The position numbers and the translations under genes were made by a program. From positions 1,116,001-1,180,000 of the forward strand of contig OY970300.1 of NCBI GenBank assembly GCA_963716245.1: DNA of 64,000 bases. Reading direction: 5' to 3'. The notes beneath the pieces were generated by a model. The model ran no database searches and was not told where the DNA came from. It saw only the letters and a list, made by a program, of their open reading frames with translations. This stretch comes from VRUE01 sp963716245. Its GTDB lineage: Bacteria; Actinomycetota; Thermoleophilia; Solirubrobacterales; 70-9. This document shows, piece by piece, positions 26,790-35,077 of this stretch (positions are counted from its first letter, which is position 1; each line of letters opens with the position of its first letter).

Positions 26790-27563
26790 TCAACGTCGAG
26801 GTCGCAACGAGAGTAGCTTCAGCGTATAGCGCTCCTGGTAGTTGGCGCTGATCGTTTCTTCCCGGGTGGCATGGGTGATGACGATGCTGCGCAGGAGCAG
26901 GCCATCGGAGCGTCGGCGCCACTCGTCCCTTTGGGTTGTCCCGGAGACCTGGCCTCGAAGCGCGATGCGCGATCTGGTGTGAATCGCCTCGACCTGCTCG
27001 CCCGCCACGTCGACTGTCGTGGCGCCGAGCACCCGTGAGTCGGTCGTGGCGGCATTGTCACCCCCATCGCAATTGCTCGTGATGCGGTCGCCAACTCGCG
27101 ATGCCACTTGTCTTGGCAGGGTGCTTCCTCGACAGTGGTAGTTGTCCCGACGGGCGACGCCGAAGAATTCGTGAAATTCTGAGATCTGTCTCAGGCCGTT
27201 CCCATCGGGTGGATCGCAAAAAGCAGCTTCTGACCAGCGTGCGTCGAGCACTTCCCAGCGCTCGCGAACGCCGCAGGAGGAGGGGGAAAGGATCACAGTC
27301 GAAACCCCGTCGTAGTTGTGAGTGGCGTCGAGGAGATCGCTCGCCTCGACGCGCTCTTCGCCCCGCGTCCGATACCGGTAGACGCCTAGATGCACCCGAC
27401 TCGATGCCTCGCTGGAGGGATCCCGCTGACGGAACCTTTCTAGTGCTCCAGCCAGGGTCGACCGCTCTGGCGTATCTTGAGGCACAACCCACCAAGCGAT
27501 CGCCCCAATGGTCGCCAGGCATGCGATCACCACAACAACGGCAAGTTTGCGTCCCCATGGCAT
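26790..27563 (-). CDS. Membrane-anchored protein of unknown function
   Basis: 257 residues. One N-terminal hydrophobic segment (about residues 7-27, rich in Val, Ile and Ala) acts as a signal anchor; the rest is polar with several Cys (for example SPSSCGV, AFCDPP, YHCRG, TSNCDG) and should be extracytoplasmic. I do not recognise a family. It is divergent from the PadR regulator and upstream of the amine oxidase on the same strand, so it may be regulated with those genes. Confidence 0.7.
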   Translation of the reverse strand: MPWGRKLAVVVVIACLATIGAIAWWVVPQDTPERSTLAGALERFRQRDPSSEASSRVHLGVYRYRTRGEERVEASDLLDATHNYDGVSTVILSPSSCGVRERWEVLDARWSEAAFCDPPDGNGLRQISEFHEFFGVARRDNYHCRGSTLPRQVASRVGDRITSNCDGGDNAATTDSRVLGATTVDVAGEQVEAIHTRSRIALRGQVSGTTQRDEWRRRSDGLLLRSIVITHATREETISANYQERYTLKLLSLRPRR

Positions 27564-27755
27564 GCTCGCTCACTGAAGCAGAATCTCGCCGGAAAGGCGA
27601 TATCTCAGAGCAGCAAGGGTTCCCTTGCTTGGCGCTCGGTCTGTAGATGACGCAGGACACGGCTGGCGGTGTCCTTGAGCTTGAGAACCTGGCGGCCCTT
27701 GCTCCCAGAGCTACCAGTCAGGCCGTCGCCGGCTGGTAGCGATTGACGACGCGAG

Positions 27756-27818
27756 GATCAAACTTTGCAATTGATCCCCATGGGCTCAAACTTTGAGCAC
27801 TGTCACTTCAATATGACA
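27756..27818. promoter_or_regulatory. Cluster of inverted repeats in a divergent intergenic region (candidate PadR operators)
   Basis: The 296-bp gap between the anchored-protein gene and padR-like gene contains three dyads. One at 27756-27776 has arms GATCAAA/ATTGATC with one mismatch; one at 27784-27798 is the perfect dyad GCTCAAA-C-TTTGAGC; one at 27801-27818 has arms TGTCA/TGACA. The first two share TCAAACTTTG. PadR proteins bind short dyads near their own genes, so these are candidate sites. The rest of the gap shows nothing clear. Confidence 0.5.
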
Positions 27819-27859
27819 ATAGCCAGGATGTCTAGCCTACGGTCGGAAAGGTCAGTTCG

Positions 27860-28450
27860 TTGGGAGCGCAGGTGAAGCTATCTGATCTTGATGCGGACAA
27901 AAGCCTGCGGTCACAGGCTTTTCTGCTGGGAATGCTTCGCCTGGGCGCGCAATCAGGGTATGCGATCAAGAAGGCAGCAAATATCTCGACGAAGTTTTTT
28001 TGGCGCGTATCCTTTTCACAGATCTATCCCGAGCTCGCGAGGCTTGAATACCGCGGGTTGGTGACCAGACGCGACAGTCCTCAGGGAAGACGACGTCGAT
28101 CTATCTATGGAGTCACTGATAGAGGTAAAGAGGCACTACTAGATTGGTTGCGCTCCCCTGACGACGCTCCTTTGCAGTTTCGCGACGAGGGACTTCTGCG
28201 GCTATATTTTGCTGACGCTCTTTCGCTCGAAGAGCAGCTAGAGCTTGTGCGGCGGCTTCGAGAGCGTGCAGCCCACTCCGAAATTAGGGCCTTCGAGGGT
28301 TCCCCTCCATTCCCACAGCAAGATGCCCGATTTCCTGGCATTGTCGCGAAGCTAGGCGCAGACACTGTGGCCTATGTTGAGCAGTGGCTTGGCGAGCTGG
28401 AGGCGGACCTGGAGAGCGCATGTCCTACGGAGCGAGAAGGCGCGACGTAG
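27860..28450 (+). CDS. PadR-family transcriptional regulator
   Basis: 196 residues. The N-terminal winged helix reads FLLGMLRLGAQSGYAIKKAANI...FSQIYPELARLEYRGLVTRR, with a YGVTDRGKEAL wing end; the C-terminal part is the helical PadR dimerisation domain (DADSLEEQLEL-like heptads, residues 115-190). Start is TTG 27860 behind GGAAAGG; a GTG at 27872 is an alternative. It faces away from the amine-oxidase side genes, and likely represses a nearby transporter or biosynthetic gene. Its GC content looks lower than that of the PKS genes. Confidence 0.88.
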   Translation: MGAQVKLSDLDADKSLRSQAFLLGMLRLGAQSGYAIKKAANISTKFFWRVSFSQIYPELARLEYRGLVTRRDSPQGRRRRSIYGVTDRGKEALLDWLRSPDDAPLQFRDEGLLRLYFADALSLEEQLELVRRLRERAAHSEIRAFEGSPPFPQQDARFPGIVAKLGADTVAYVEQWLGELEADLESACPTEREGAT

Positions 28451-28469
28451 GCTAGGTCTGTCGTCCCTT

Positions 28470-29750
28470 CTACGTAGTTGTGACCCCAAGTGTCACCTCC
28501 GAAAAGGCTTTACCAGCGAGCTGGCTCTCGTTCTCGCGGGGCACGTAGTCGAGATAGATCATCGTCGTCTTCAGGTCGCTGTGCCCCATCCACTCCTGAA
28601 GCGTTCGCGGAGCAACCTCCCCCTCGGCGGCAATGCAGGTCCCGAACGTGTGTCGGAGGTCGTGAAAGCGGACCGGCCGCAGCCCCGCTGCTTGCAGGGC
28701 CTTCTTGAACCGCTTGTTCAGAGCGGAGTGGCAGAGGACCGTGCCCTTTTCCGGGTGTCCGAAGACCAGATCGTCGTCGCCCTGATAGGCCGAGCGTTGG
28801 AAATGCCGATCCAGTTCTCCGGCAACAATGTCGATGAGCGGCACGGCGCGCGAGCCCGCGGTCGACTTAGGCGTGACCCAGTGCCCTCGAACGTAATTAC
28901 GTCGAACGCGGATCCTGCTCGCAGCCCAGTCGACATCGCGCCAGCGCAGAGCTAGTAGCTCTCCCTGGCGAAGACCGCTCATCGCTGCGGTCAAATAGAG
29001 CGCACGATCGGTGAGGCCAAAGAGGCCCTTCTCCGGATCGACGGCTTGCAGGAGAGCGTTGAGCTCGGCCTGGCTGAGGAATCGAATCTCCTTGCTCCGC
29101 CGGACGCGGGGTGCCTTGACCGATTGGCACGGGTTCTTTGTGCACCACTTCTTCCTGATGGCAAAGGCGAAGAGCTGGCTCAGCAGCTTGTAGACGTTGG
29201 CGATGGTCTTCGGCGCCTTGCCTTGGCTGTGCATTCGAGCCAGCAGATCCTCCACGTTCTCGGCGCTGACCTCGTGCAGGAGGAGCTCGCCAAATGGTGG
29301 CGGTAGGACGTGGGTCTTCAGAAGGGAGCCATAGGTTGCGAGAGTCGTCGGCTTGAGACCCTCGACCTCGAGCGCCCGCAGGAGGCGATCACTGGCATAG
29401 ATAACCGTGCTCTCGGTTTCGGGTGGCGGCGGCTCCGCGTCCATCATTTCGCGCAGCCGCTTTTCGGCTTCGGTCTGGGTCAGCCCCTCCTTGCTGCCGC
29501 GCTTTCGAACCAGCCCGATCTTGCGGTTGGGCCGGCTCTTGCCGTTGTGCCAACGCCCGAACCACCATTTCTCGCCCATGGCGTCGGTGACCGGATAGAG
29601 AGTCCCGCTGCCGTGGTCGCGTCGAGTGCTCATGCTGCGCCGGGTGCTGGCTCCGGCGCGGCGGCGCTTTTTGGTCGACGTTCCCTCTGCGGCCGACTCG
29701 TGGGTCGTGCTGGTGGCCTGGCGCTCTCGCTCCAGCGTCGCGGCGCTCAT
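28470..29750 (-). CDS. Tyrosine-type site-specific integrase
   Basis: 426 residues from ATG 29750, which overlaps the stop of the upstream recombinase fragment (ATGA). An N-terminal basic region and AP2-like arm-binding domain (KWWFGRWHNGKSRPNRKIGLV) precede a core-binding SAM-like domain and the catalytic domain. Catalytic residues can be read: Arg in SGLRQGELLALRW, Lys in TPKSTAGSR, HDLRHTF (HxxR), GHSDLKTT, and Tyr in MIYLDYV. It is about 1.1 kb from the 3' end of tRNA-Leu, the usual layout of integrative elements in actinobacteria. Confidence 0.95.
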   Translation of the reverse strand: MSAATLERERQATSTTHESAAEGTSTKKRRRAGASTRRSMSTRRDHGSGTLYPVTDAMGEKWWFGRWHNGKSRPNRKIGLVRKRGSKEGLTQTEAEKRLREMMDAEPPPPETESTVIYASDRLLRALEVEGLKPTTLATYGSLLKTHVLPPPFGELLLHEVSAENVEDLLARMHSQGKAPKTIANVYKLLSQLFAFAIRKKWCTKNPCQSVKAPRVRRSKEIRFLSQAELNALLQAVDPEKGLFGLTDRALYLTAAMSGLRQGELLALRWRDVDWAASRIRVRRNYVRGHWVTPKSTAGSRAVPLIDIVAGELDRHFQRSAYQGDDDLVFGHPEKGTVLCHSALNKRFKKALQAAGLRPVRFHDLRHTFGTCIAAEGEVAPRTLQEWMGHSDLKTTMIYLDYVPRENESQLAGKAFSEVTLGVTTT

Positions 29751-30373
29751 AGGTAGCGGCTCCACCAGGGCGCCTTGAACGCCATCGACAGGTGGCCGAA
29801 GGCGATCGCCCGGAAGCCGGCCCGCCTGCAGGCGGCTCCCAGCCGGCGGCGCAGGGATCGAACGTCGAGGAAACCGCCCTCCCTCGGATCGGGAAAGACC
29901 AGGTCCTCGGGCCCATGCGCCGCAAGCGAGGCGCGATAGCGCAGCAGGGTCAGGCGGGCGTGCGGCGCGAGTCGTACTTTCCGAGCGCCTCCGCACTTCG
30001 GACCCACAAGCGCTGCATCGCGCAGGACTCGCTCGACGTTGACGGTGCCTTCGGCCCAGTCGATATCCCCCCAGCGCAGCGCCAAGAGCTCGCCCTCGCG
30101 CAGTCGCCTGCTGGTGGCGGCGGACTCGAGCAGCGTGGCGTCGAGCGCTCCGTAGGGCCCGCCGAGGTGGCGGGCCGCGGCGAGGATCGCCTCGAGGTCA
30201 CGGACGCCCAGTTCCGGCACCAAATGTCGGGACTTCGGGCGCGGTACCCGCCCCCGCCGGAGGACGGTCCATCGGGTTTGGAGGTCTTGGCAGATGCTGG
30301 CGATGAGCCGCCGCAAGGCAGACGCCGCCTGTCGGCGCAGCTGCGACAGCGCATGGGTCGATCGTTCAATCAT
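29747..30373 (-). CDS. Degenerate tyrosine recombinase-like protein
   Basis: 208 residues. The middle aligns by eye with the downstream integrase: SRRLREGELLALRWGDIDW around the first catalytic Arg and VGPKCGGARKV around the Lys. The C-terminus has GHLSMAFKAPWW where HDLRHTF is expected, and the frame ends before the GH and Tyr boxes. It also lacks the N-terminal arm domain. It cannot be a normal recombinase; it may be a decayed copy or a regulatory fragment. It sits between the excisionase-like gene and integrase, with 4-nt overlaps on both sides. Confidence 0.7.
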   Translation of the reverse strand: MIERSTHALSQLRRQAASALRRLIASICQDLQTRWTVLRRGRVPRPKSRHLVPELGVRDLEAILAAARHLGGPYGALDATLLESAATSRRLREGELLALRWGDIDWAEGTVNVERVLRDAALVGPKCGGARKVRLAPHARLTLLRYRASLAAHGPEDLVFPDPREGGFLDVRSLRRRLGAACRRAGFRAIAFGHLSMAFKAPWWSRYL

Positions 30374-30573
30374 TGGGGACTCCTTTCTGTGGAGGCACCC
30401 TCAGCCGCACGCTGTTCCTCGATCCAGCTATCTATGTCGCGCTCGTCGAAACGCCGGTAGCGCCCGCACTGGACAGAGGGCAGCTCGCCTCGGCGCGCTG
30501 CCTCGTAGACCCAGCTCCTGGGGACTCCCAGGCGCCTGGCGATGTAGTCGGCGTCTCGCAGCTGATCGGTCAT
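30370..30573 (-). CDS. Excisionase-like small HTH protein (MerR/AlpA type)
   Basis: 67 residues: LRDADYIARRLGVPRSWVYEAARRGELPSVQCGRYRRF followed by DIDSWIEEQ, the typical helix-turn-helix/excisionase domain that recognises DNA through a winged helix. ATG 30573 is the natural family start; a longer frame reaching the tRNA is not credible. It overlaps the next gene by 4 nt. Probable role: directionality factor or activator of the integrase operon. Confidence 0.85.
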   Translation of the reverse strand: MTDQLRDADYIARRLGVPRSWVYEAARRGELPSVQCGRYRRFDERDIDSWIEEQRAAEGASTERSPQ

Positions 30574-30778
30574 CGGCTGCAGGCGCGCCGGCCCGCCGGC
30601 GTCTGCGGAAATTGCGGCAACGCGCTCCTCACATCCGCTACACGGACGACGAGGAAGCGGCGCCACCCTTGCGATTTCCAGCCCAGCGCCGCGAGCATGT
30701 CGCCCGCGGTGCAGCTGGAGGTCCGCAGAAAGGTCCGCGGGGTCCCACAGGCAGCGCCCGCGGGACCCCGCTGGTTGA

Positions 30779-30802
30779 GGAAAAAGCCCTGATTTGCAGG
30801 GC
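30779..30802 (-). terminator. Rho-independent terminator after tRNA-Leu
   Basis: On the minus strand GCCCT-loop-AGGGC is followed by a T run, 9 nt past the tRNA 3' end. The hairpin core resembles the one after the tRNA-Met fragment near 62.4 kb. Confidence 0.7.
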
Positions 30803-30810
30803 GATATGCA

Positions 30811-30896
<86 letters not shown>

Positions 30897-31004
30897 TCGA
30901 GGGCGATCGATTCTAGATGCTCTGGTCGGGCGGCCGCCGGCTCCATGCGGCGTGGGGGCGGAGCGTTGCGGGCCTTGCCAGCGTCCGCCCGACGCGTTAG
31001 CCTG

Positions 31005-31018
31005 CGAACAAGTGTTCG
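31005..31018. promoter_or_regulatory. LexA (SOS) box
   Basis: CGAACAAGTGTTCG is a perfect CGAAC-N4-GTTCG dyad, the Gram-positive/actinobacterial LexA site, 37 nt upstream of the lexA start. It implies autoregulation. Confidence 0.92.
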
Positions 31019-31055
31019 AATGCGGGCACACTGCGGCGGCGACGAGGAGGGCAAC

Positions 31056-31667
31056 GTGGAGCTGGACCTGACCAAGAGGCAGAAGGAGATCTTCGACTTC
31101 ATCCGGCGCTACGCGGCCAAGACCGGCTACCCGCCGACCGTGCGGGAGATCGGCAAAGCCGTGGGGCTGCACTCCTCCTCGACCGTCCACGCGCATCTGG
31201 CCAACCTCGAGAAGATCGGCCTGCTGCGCCGCGATCCGACCAAGCCGCGGGCGATCGAGCTGCTCTTCGACCGGGCCAAAAAGACGATCATGCCCGGCAG
31301 CGGCCTGCCGCTGGTCGGGCAGGTGGCCGCGGGCGCGCCGATCCTCGCCGAGGAGAACATCGAGGAGTACATCGAGGTGCCCGACGTGATCGGCGGGGAG
31401 GAAGGCGATTACGTCCTGCGCGTGCGCGGCGAGAGCATGGTCGAAGCCGGCATCTTCGAGGGCGACTACGTGATCGTGCGCCCGGCCGACACGGCCGACG
31501 ACGGCGAGATCGTCGTCGCCCTGCTCGGCGACGAGGCCACCGTCAAGCGCTACTACCGCGAGGCTGACCACGTCCGCCTGCAGCCGGAGAACGAGACCAT
31601 GGAGCCGATCCGGACCACCGAGGCCACCGTCCTCGGACGGGTGGTCGGTTTGCTTCGCAGCCTCTGA
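31056..31667 (+). CDS. lexA: SOS-response repressor/protease LexA
   Basis: 203 residues from a GTG with GAGGAGGG just upstream; a much longer frame overlaps the tRNA and is rejected. Residues 1-65 form the winged helix (TVREIGKAVGLHSSSTVHAHLANLE is read with DNA-contacting helix around 28-48). The cleavage site is Ala92-Gly93 (VAAGAP), the catalytic Ser127 lies in GESMVEAGIFEGD, and Lys164 in DEATVKRYY. RecA-stimulated self-cleavage relieves repression of DNA-repair genes. The SOS box upstream indicates feedback control. Confidence 0.97.
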   Translation: MELDLTKRQKEIFDFIRRYAAKTGYPPTVREIGKAVGLHSSSTVHAHLANLEKIGLLRRDPTKPRAIELLFDRAKKTIMPGSGLPLVGQVAAGAPILAEENIEEYIEVPDVIGGEEGDYVLRVRGESMVEAGIFEGDYVIVRPADTADDGEIVVALLGDEATVKRYYREADHVRLQPENETMEPIRTTEATVLGRVVGLLRSL

Positions 31668-31675
31668 GCGTCAGC

Positions 31676-32500
31676 TCAGGGCCACCTGCCGCTCTCGATC
31701 AGCTTCTTGTAGCGGCGCTGCCGGCGCCGCGCGTCGCGCATGACCAGCGGCAGCAGCCGCAGCGACAGGCGGGGGAAGAGGTCGAAGACGCGCAGGATCG
31801 GCCCGCGCCAGCGCGGCAGCACCAGCAGGGGCTGAGGTCGTTCGACCAGGCGCCCCACCTGCACGGCCACGTCCTCGGCCCTGAGCAAGTGGCCGGAGAA
31901 CGAGCTGGCGGCGGCGGGGTCGTCGAGCCGGTCCTCGAGCATCGGGGTCCAGATGCCATCCGGGCAGACGGCCGAGACCTGGACTCCCCTGACGCCCGAG
32001 CGGCGCAGGTCGAAGAGCGTCCCGAGCGTGAAGGCGAGCGCGGCGTGCTTCGCCGCCGAGTAGGCGACCTCGCCGGGCGCCGCGACGAGGCCGGCCAGCG
32101 AGATCACGTTCACGACGTGGCCGCGATCCAGCGGCAGCATCCTGTCGAGCGCGGCGACCGTGCCGTTCATCGTGCCGAGGGCGTTGACGTCGAGCATCGC
32201 CCTGCGGGCCACCTCGTCCTGCTCCCAGGCGGGGCCGGTGATCAGCACGCCGGCGTTGTTGACCCAGAGGTCCAGCGAGCCGCCGCGTGTCGCGGCTTCC
32301 GCCGCGACGGCTCGGCAGGCTGCCTCGTCGCGCACGTCGAGCTCTGCCGAGGAGGCGCCGGCTCCGATCTCGGCGGCGGTGCGGGCTGCTGCGTCTGCGG
32401 CGATGTCGGTCGCGTGGACGAGGAAGCCGCGGTGAGCGAGATCGACGGCGATCGCCCGCCCAAGGCCGCCTCCAGCGCCGGTGACGACCGCGATCGGCAT
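31676..32500 (-). CDS. Short-chain dehydrogenase/reductase
   Basis: 274 residues with the classical SDR motifs: TGAGGGLGRAI (NAD(P) binding, near residue 7), NNAG, a serine in NVISLAGL and YSAAK (YxxxK). The C-terminal extension is basic (RDARRRQRRYKKL). Convergent with lexA, 8 nt between the stops. Substrate unknown. Confidence 0.9.
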   Translation of the reverse strand: MPIAVVTGAGGGLGRAIAVDLAHRGFLVHATDIAADAAARTAAEIGAGASSAELDVRDEAACRAVAAEAATRGGSLDLWVNNAGVLITGPAWEQDEVARRAMLDVNALGTMNGTVAALDRMLPLDRGHVVNVISLAGLVAAPGEVAYSAAKHAALAFTLGTLFDLRRSGVRGVQVSAVCPDGIWTPMLEDRLDDPAAASSFSGHLLRAEDVAVQVGRLVERPQPLLVLPRWRGPILRVFDLFPRLSLRLLPLVMRDARRRQRRYKKLIESGRWP

Positions 32501-32559
32501 TCGCCGCGCAGAATATGCGATGCATTCGTGACAACCGCCACAGGGGCGCTACCATCGGT

Positions 32560-32923
32560 GAGCGGGCCGAGCGACCGCGGGGGGAGAGAAAACCCTTCGA
32601 GGAAAGTCCGGACACCAGAGGGCGAGGCGGTGGGTAACGCCCACCCGGGGAAACCCGCGGGAAAGTGCCACAGAAATACACGGCCGATGGCGCGGCCACA
32701 CGTGAGTCGCGTACAGGCAAAGGTGAAATGGTGCGGTAAGAGCGCACCGGCGCCGCGGTGACGCGGCGGCCAGGCAAACCCCGCCAGGTGCAAGGCCAAG
32801 CAGGACCGTCGACCCTGCCCGGCGAGGTCCAGGTGGGCCGCAGGGCCGCCACGGCGGCCCCTCCGGGATCCGTCCCGGAGAGATAGATGGCGCTCACGAC
32901 AAAATCCGGCTTACAGGCCCGCT
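32560..32923 (+). ncRNA. rnpB: RNase P RNA (bacterial class A)
   Basis: Conserved blocks appear in order: GAGGAAAGTCCGGAC (P4 5' side and J3/4), ACAGAAATACA, GGTAAGAGCGCACC, AGATAGATGGC and CGACAAAATCCGGCTTACAGG (P4 3' side). The ends AGCGGGCC and GGCCCGCT pair as P1. About 364 nt. It is the catalytic RNA that trims tRNA 5' leaders. Confidence 0.97.
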
Positions 32924-32927
32924 AAGG

Positions 32928-32951
32928 AAAGAGCCCCCTCGGGGGCTCTTT
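32928..32951 (+). terminator. Rho-independent terminator of rnpB
   Basis: AAAGAGCCCC-CTCG-GGGGCTCTTT, a perfect 10-bp stem starting 4 nt after the RNA and ending in T residues. Confidence 0.93.
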
Positions 32952-33003
32952 CTATCTCTGCACGTTTTTCTGTCTTAACGTTTGCTAATCTGCCGCCAAC
33001 TTC

Positions 33004-33130
33004 CGCTGAATCTCCGCCTACATATCGCGGGGAGCGGGGGACCCATCGGTTGGGGCGAATCGCCGGCATCTGCCGCGTAGCGCAGCTCTTTCAGCGCGAG
33101 CCCGTCAGCTAACCCCGTAAGCGTCGCAAA
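33004..33130 (+). promoter_or_regulatory. Cyclic di-AMP riboswitch (ydaO/yuaA class)
   Basis: The leader contains, in order, CGCTGAATCT, GGGGGACCCA, TTGGGGCGAATCGCC and GCGAGCCCGTCAGCTAACCC followed by CGTAAGCG, matching the conserved blocks of the ydaO class. In actinobacteria this riboswitch commonly precedes cell-wall hydrolase or RlpA/Rpf-like genes, as here. Exact 5' and 3' limits are approximate. Confidence 0.88.
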
Positions 33131-33135
33131 GAGCA

Positions 33136-33636
33136 ATGAACGTAGGCAGGAACCGCCCTGGGCGGAAAGATCAGACGCGATCGGAGCGCGCCACCGGCAT
33201 GCGCTCGCGCCCGTCCGTGCCCTGGATCTGGCTCGTGGCGGTCTGCGCGGCCCTCGCGACGTGCGCCGCGCCTGCCTCGGCCACGACCGGCGGTGCCTCG
33301 ACCGCCGCCTCGACCCAGCAAGCGATCGCCTTCACGCCCATGCGGCCGGCCGGAGCCACCTGGTACGGCCCCGGCCTCTACGGCAACCAGACGGCCTGCG
33401 GTCAGGTCCTCCGCCCAGGCACGGTCGGCGTCGCCCACCGCACGCTGCCCTGCGGGGCCGTCGTCAAGTTCGCCCACCGTGGCCGCCAGCTCGTCACCAG
33501 GGTGATCGACCGCGGCCCCTTCGCGGACGGGTATTCGTGGGACCTCACCAACGGCGCCCGGCAGGCGCTCGGCTTCGAAGGCTCGGGCCGGATCTTCTAC
33601 GCGGTGGCGCTCAGCTACGCGCGTCGGCAGCGGTAG
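33136..33636 (+). CDS. RlpA-like double-psi beta-barrel secreted protein
   Basis: 166 residues. The C-terminal half has the DPBB signature: ATWYGPGLYGNQTACGQ, GVAHRTLPCGAVVKF, VTRVIDRGPFADG and WDLTNGARQALGF, including the conserved Asp of the barrel. The N-terminus has a hydrophobic signal segment (WIWLVAVCAALATCAAPASA). The start may instead be the ATG at 33199, which puts the signal peptide at the very N-terminus. RlpA-family proteins bind or cleave peptidoglycan glycan strands. The c-di-AMP riboswitch upstream fits a cell-wall role. Confidence 0.88.
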   Translation: MNVGRNRPGRKDQTRSERATGMRSRPSVPWIWLVAVCAALATCAAPASATTGGASTAASTQQAIAFTPMRPAGATWYGPGLYGNQTACGQVLRPGTVGVAHRTLPCGAVVKFAHRGRQLVTRVIDRGPFADGYSWDLTNGARQALGFEGSGRIFYAVALSYARRQR

Positions 33637-33692
33637 CGGCCGCTCGCGCGGCTAGTGTTCCGGCGCACGCCATTCGAGAGAAGGAGCACGTG

Positions 33693-34421
33693 ATGTCGAG
33701 GTTTCCGGGCAGGGAAGTGGTGAGCGGGGTTGCCCGTCGGCGGGGTCGCGCGATCGCGGCGCTGTCGCTGCTCGCCTGCCTGACGACGTCCGTCGCGCTC
33801 GCGACCGGCGCCGGGGCGGCGACCGAGCCGCGCACGACCGTGGTGCTCGGCGAGACCGCCACCATGCCAGACCCCTCCTGCCCCGAGCTGCCCTGCCAGG
33901 CCGTCGGAAGCGTCACGGGGTTCCAGGTCAGCACCAGCCAGTCCGGGCTGCCGTTCCGGGTGCCCGGCGACGGCAGGGTCAAGTCGTGGACGCTGACCCT
34001 CGCCGAGCCGACGAACCGGCAGCGCTCCTTCTTCAACGGCTTCTTCGGCACGCCGCCGCAGGCCCAGCTGGCGATCCTTCGCCGAGTTCCAGGCACCGAG
34101 CCGCCCCGCTACAACCTGCGGGCCAAGAGCTCGGTCCACGTCCTCACGCCGTTCCTCGGCGAGACGGTCCGCTTCGGCACCTCGCTGCGGGTCCGGAAGA
34201 ACGAGATCGTCGGCCTGACGATCCCGACCTGGGCACCGGCGTTCGCCCAGGGCCTGTCCGCCAAGAACGTCTGGCGCGGCAGCCGCGAAGAGGGCGAATG
34301 CACCGACACCACCGACGTCCGCCAGGGCGAACCGCAGGAAAAGCTCAACACCCGCGCCACCTACGCCTGCCGCTACTCGACCGCGCGACTGCTTTACACC
34401 GCGACGGTCGTCCTCGACTGA
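33693..34421 (+). CDS. Secreted protein of unknown function
   Basis: 242 residues from ATG 33693 with AGAAGGAG upstream. A basic N-terminus followed by a hydrophobic stretch (AIAALSLLACLTTSVALATGAGAA) is a signal peptide. The mature part is beta-rich with a TGFQVSTSQSGLPFRVPGDGRVKSWTL-type segment, here only described; similar extracellular proteins are common in Thermoleophilia, but I cannot name a family. Four Cys could form two disulfides. Confidence 0.7.
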   Translation: MSRFPGREVVSGVARRRGRAIAALSLLACLTTSVALATGAGAATEPRTTVVLGETATMPDPSCPELPCQAVGSVTGFQVSTSQSGLPFRVPGDGRVKSWTLTLAEPTNRQRSFFNGFFGTPPQAQLAILRRVPGTEPPRYNLRAKSSVHVLTPFLGETVRFGTSLRVRKNEIVGLTIPTWAPAFAQGLSAKNVWRGSREEGECTDTTDVRQGEPQEKLNTRATYACRYSTARLLYTATVVLD

Positions 34422-34437
34422 CGCGCCGGCCCTCTAG

Positions 34438-35004
34438 CTAGGCAACCGAGGGCAGCACGCGCGGGGTTGCCTGGTCCTGTGGCAGCGCCGCGGCGCTGGC
34501 GATCAGGCTCTGGAACTCGTTCAGCGCCAGGTGCCCGACCGCCTCGAGCAGCTCCTCGTCGCTCCAGCCGATCTCCCGCGCCTCCTCGTGGAGGTGGTGC
34601 GGGGGGTTCCCGGCCGGCTCCAGCGTCGCCTTCAGGTAGGCGAGCAGGGCCGCCTCGCGCGGGTCGCCCGAGGTGAACCTGCGGGCCCGCGAGACCTCGT
34701 CGAGCCCGAGGCCGGCGTTGCGCGCCGACTTCGCGTGCAGGGCGATGCTGTAGGAGTCGTGTCGGAACTCGGCGACGGCCAGGGCGATCCGCTCGCGGGT
34801 CGCCTGGGGCAGGATGCCGCCACGCAGCTCGGAGCGCATCCGCGTATAGGCCCGCAGCACGGCGGGAGCGCCGGCGAGGACGCCGACGAACTTGGTCACC
34901 GCGCCGCCGGCCGCCTGGATGCTCTTGATCAGGGGAGCGCTCTCGTCGGGAGCCGTCAACTCGTCGTGGATCTGAAATCTGCTGACTGCGGTTTTTACCG
35001 TCAC
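34438..35004 (-). CDS. Carboxymuconolactone decarboxylase-family protein lacking the cysteine pair
   Basis: 188 residues, GTG start. The fold signature of the CMD/AhpD family is clear (RERIALAVAEFRHDSYSIALHAKSARNAGL, then AALLAYLKATLEP and EIGWSDEELLEAVGHLALNEF), but the usual CxxC is SYSI, so no redox centre is possible. It resembles CMD-family proteins of unknown function. Divergent from glnA across an AT-rich promoter region. Confidence 0.85.
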   Translation of the reverse strand: MTVKTAVSRFQIHDELTAPDESAPLIKSIQAAGGAVTKFVGVLAGAPAVLRAYTRMRSELRGGILPQATRERIALAVAEFRHDSYSIALHAKSARNAGLGLDEVSRARRFTSGDPREAALLAYLKATLEPAGNPPHHLHEEAREIGWSDEELLEAVGHLALNEFQSLIASAAALPQDQATPRVLPSVA

Positions 35005-35077
35005 TTGCTTCCCGCCTTTGGCTCGGATTTCGCTTTACAGAGCCTTTAGCTTGCCTTTACTTTACTTTATGCCCTTT

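Noticed and set aside
28470..29996. Longer integrase start at 29996
   Set aside because: It would overlap most of the upstream recombinase fragment; ATG 29750 gives the usual ATGA coupling and family length.
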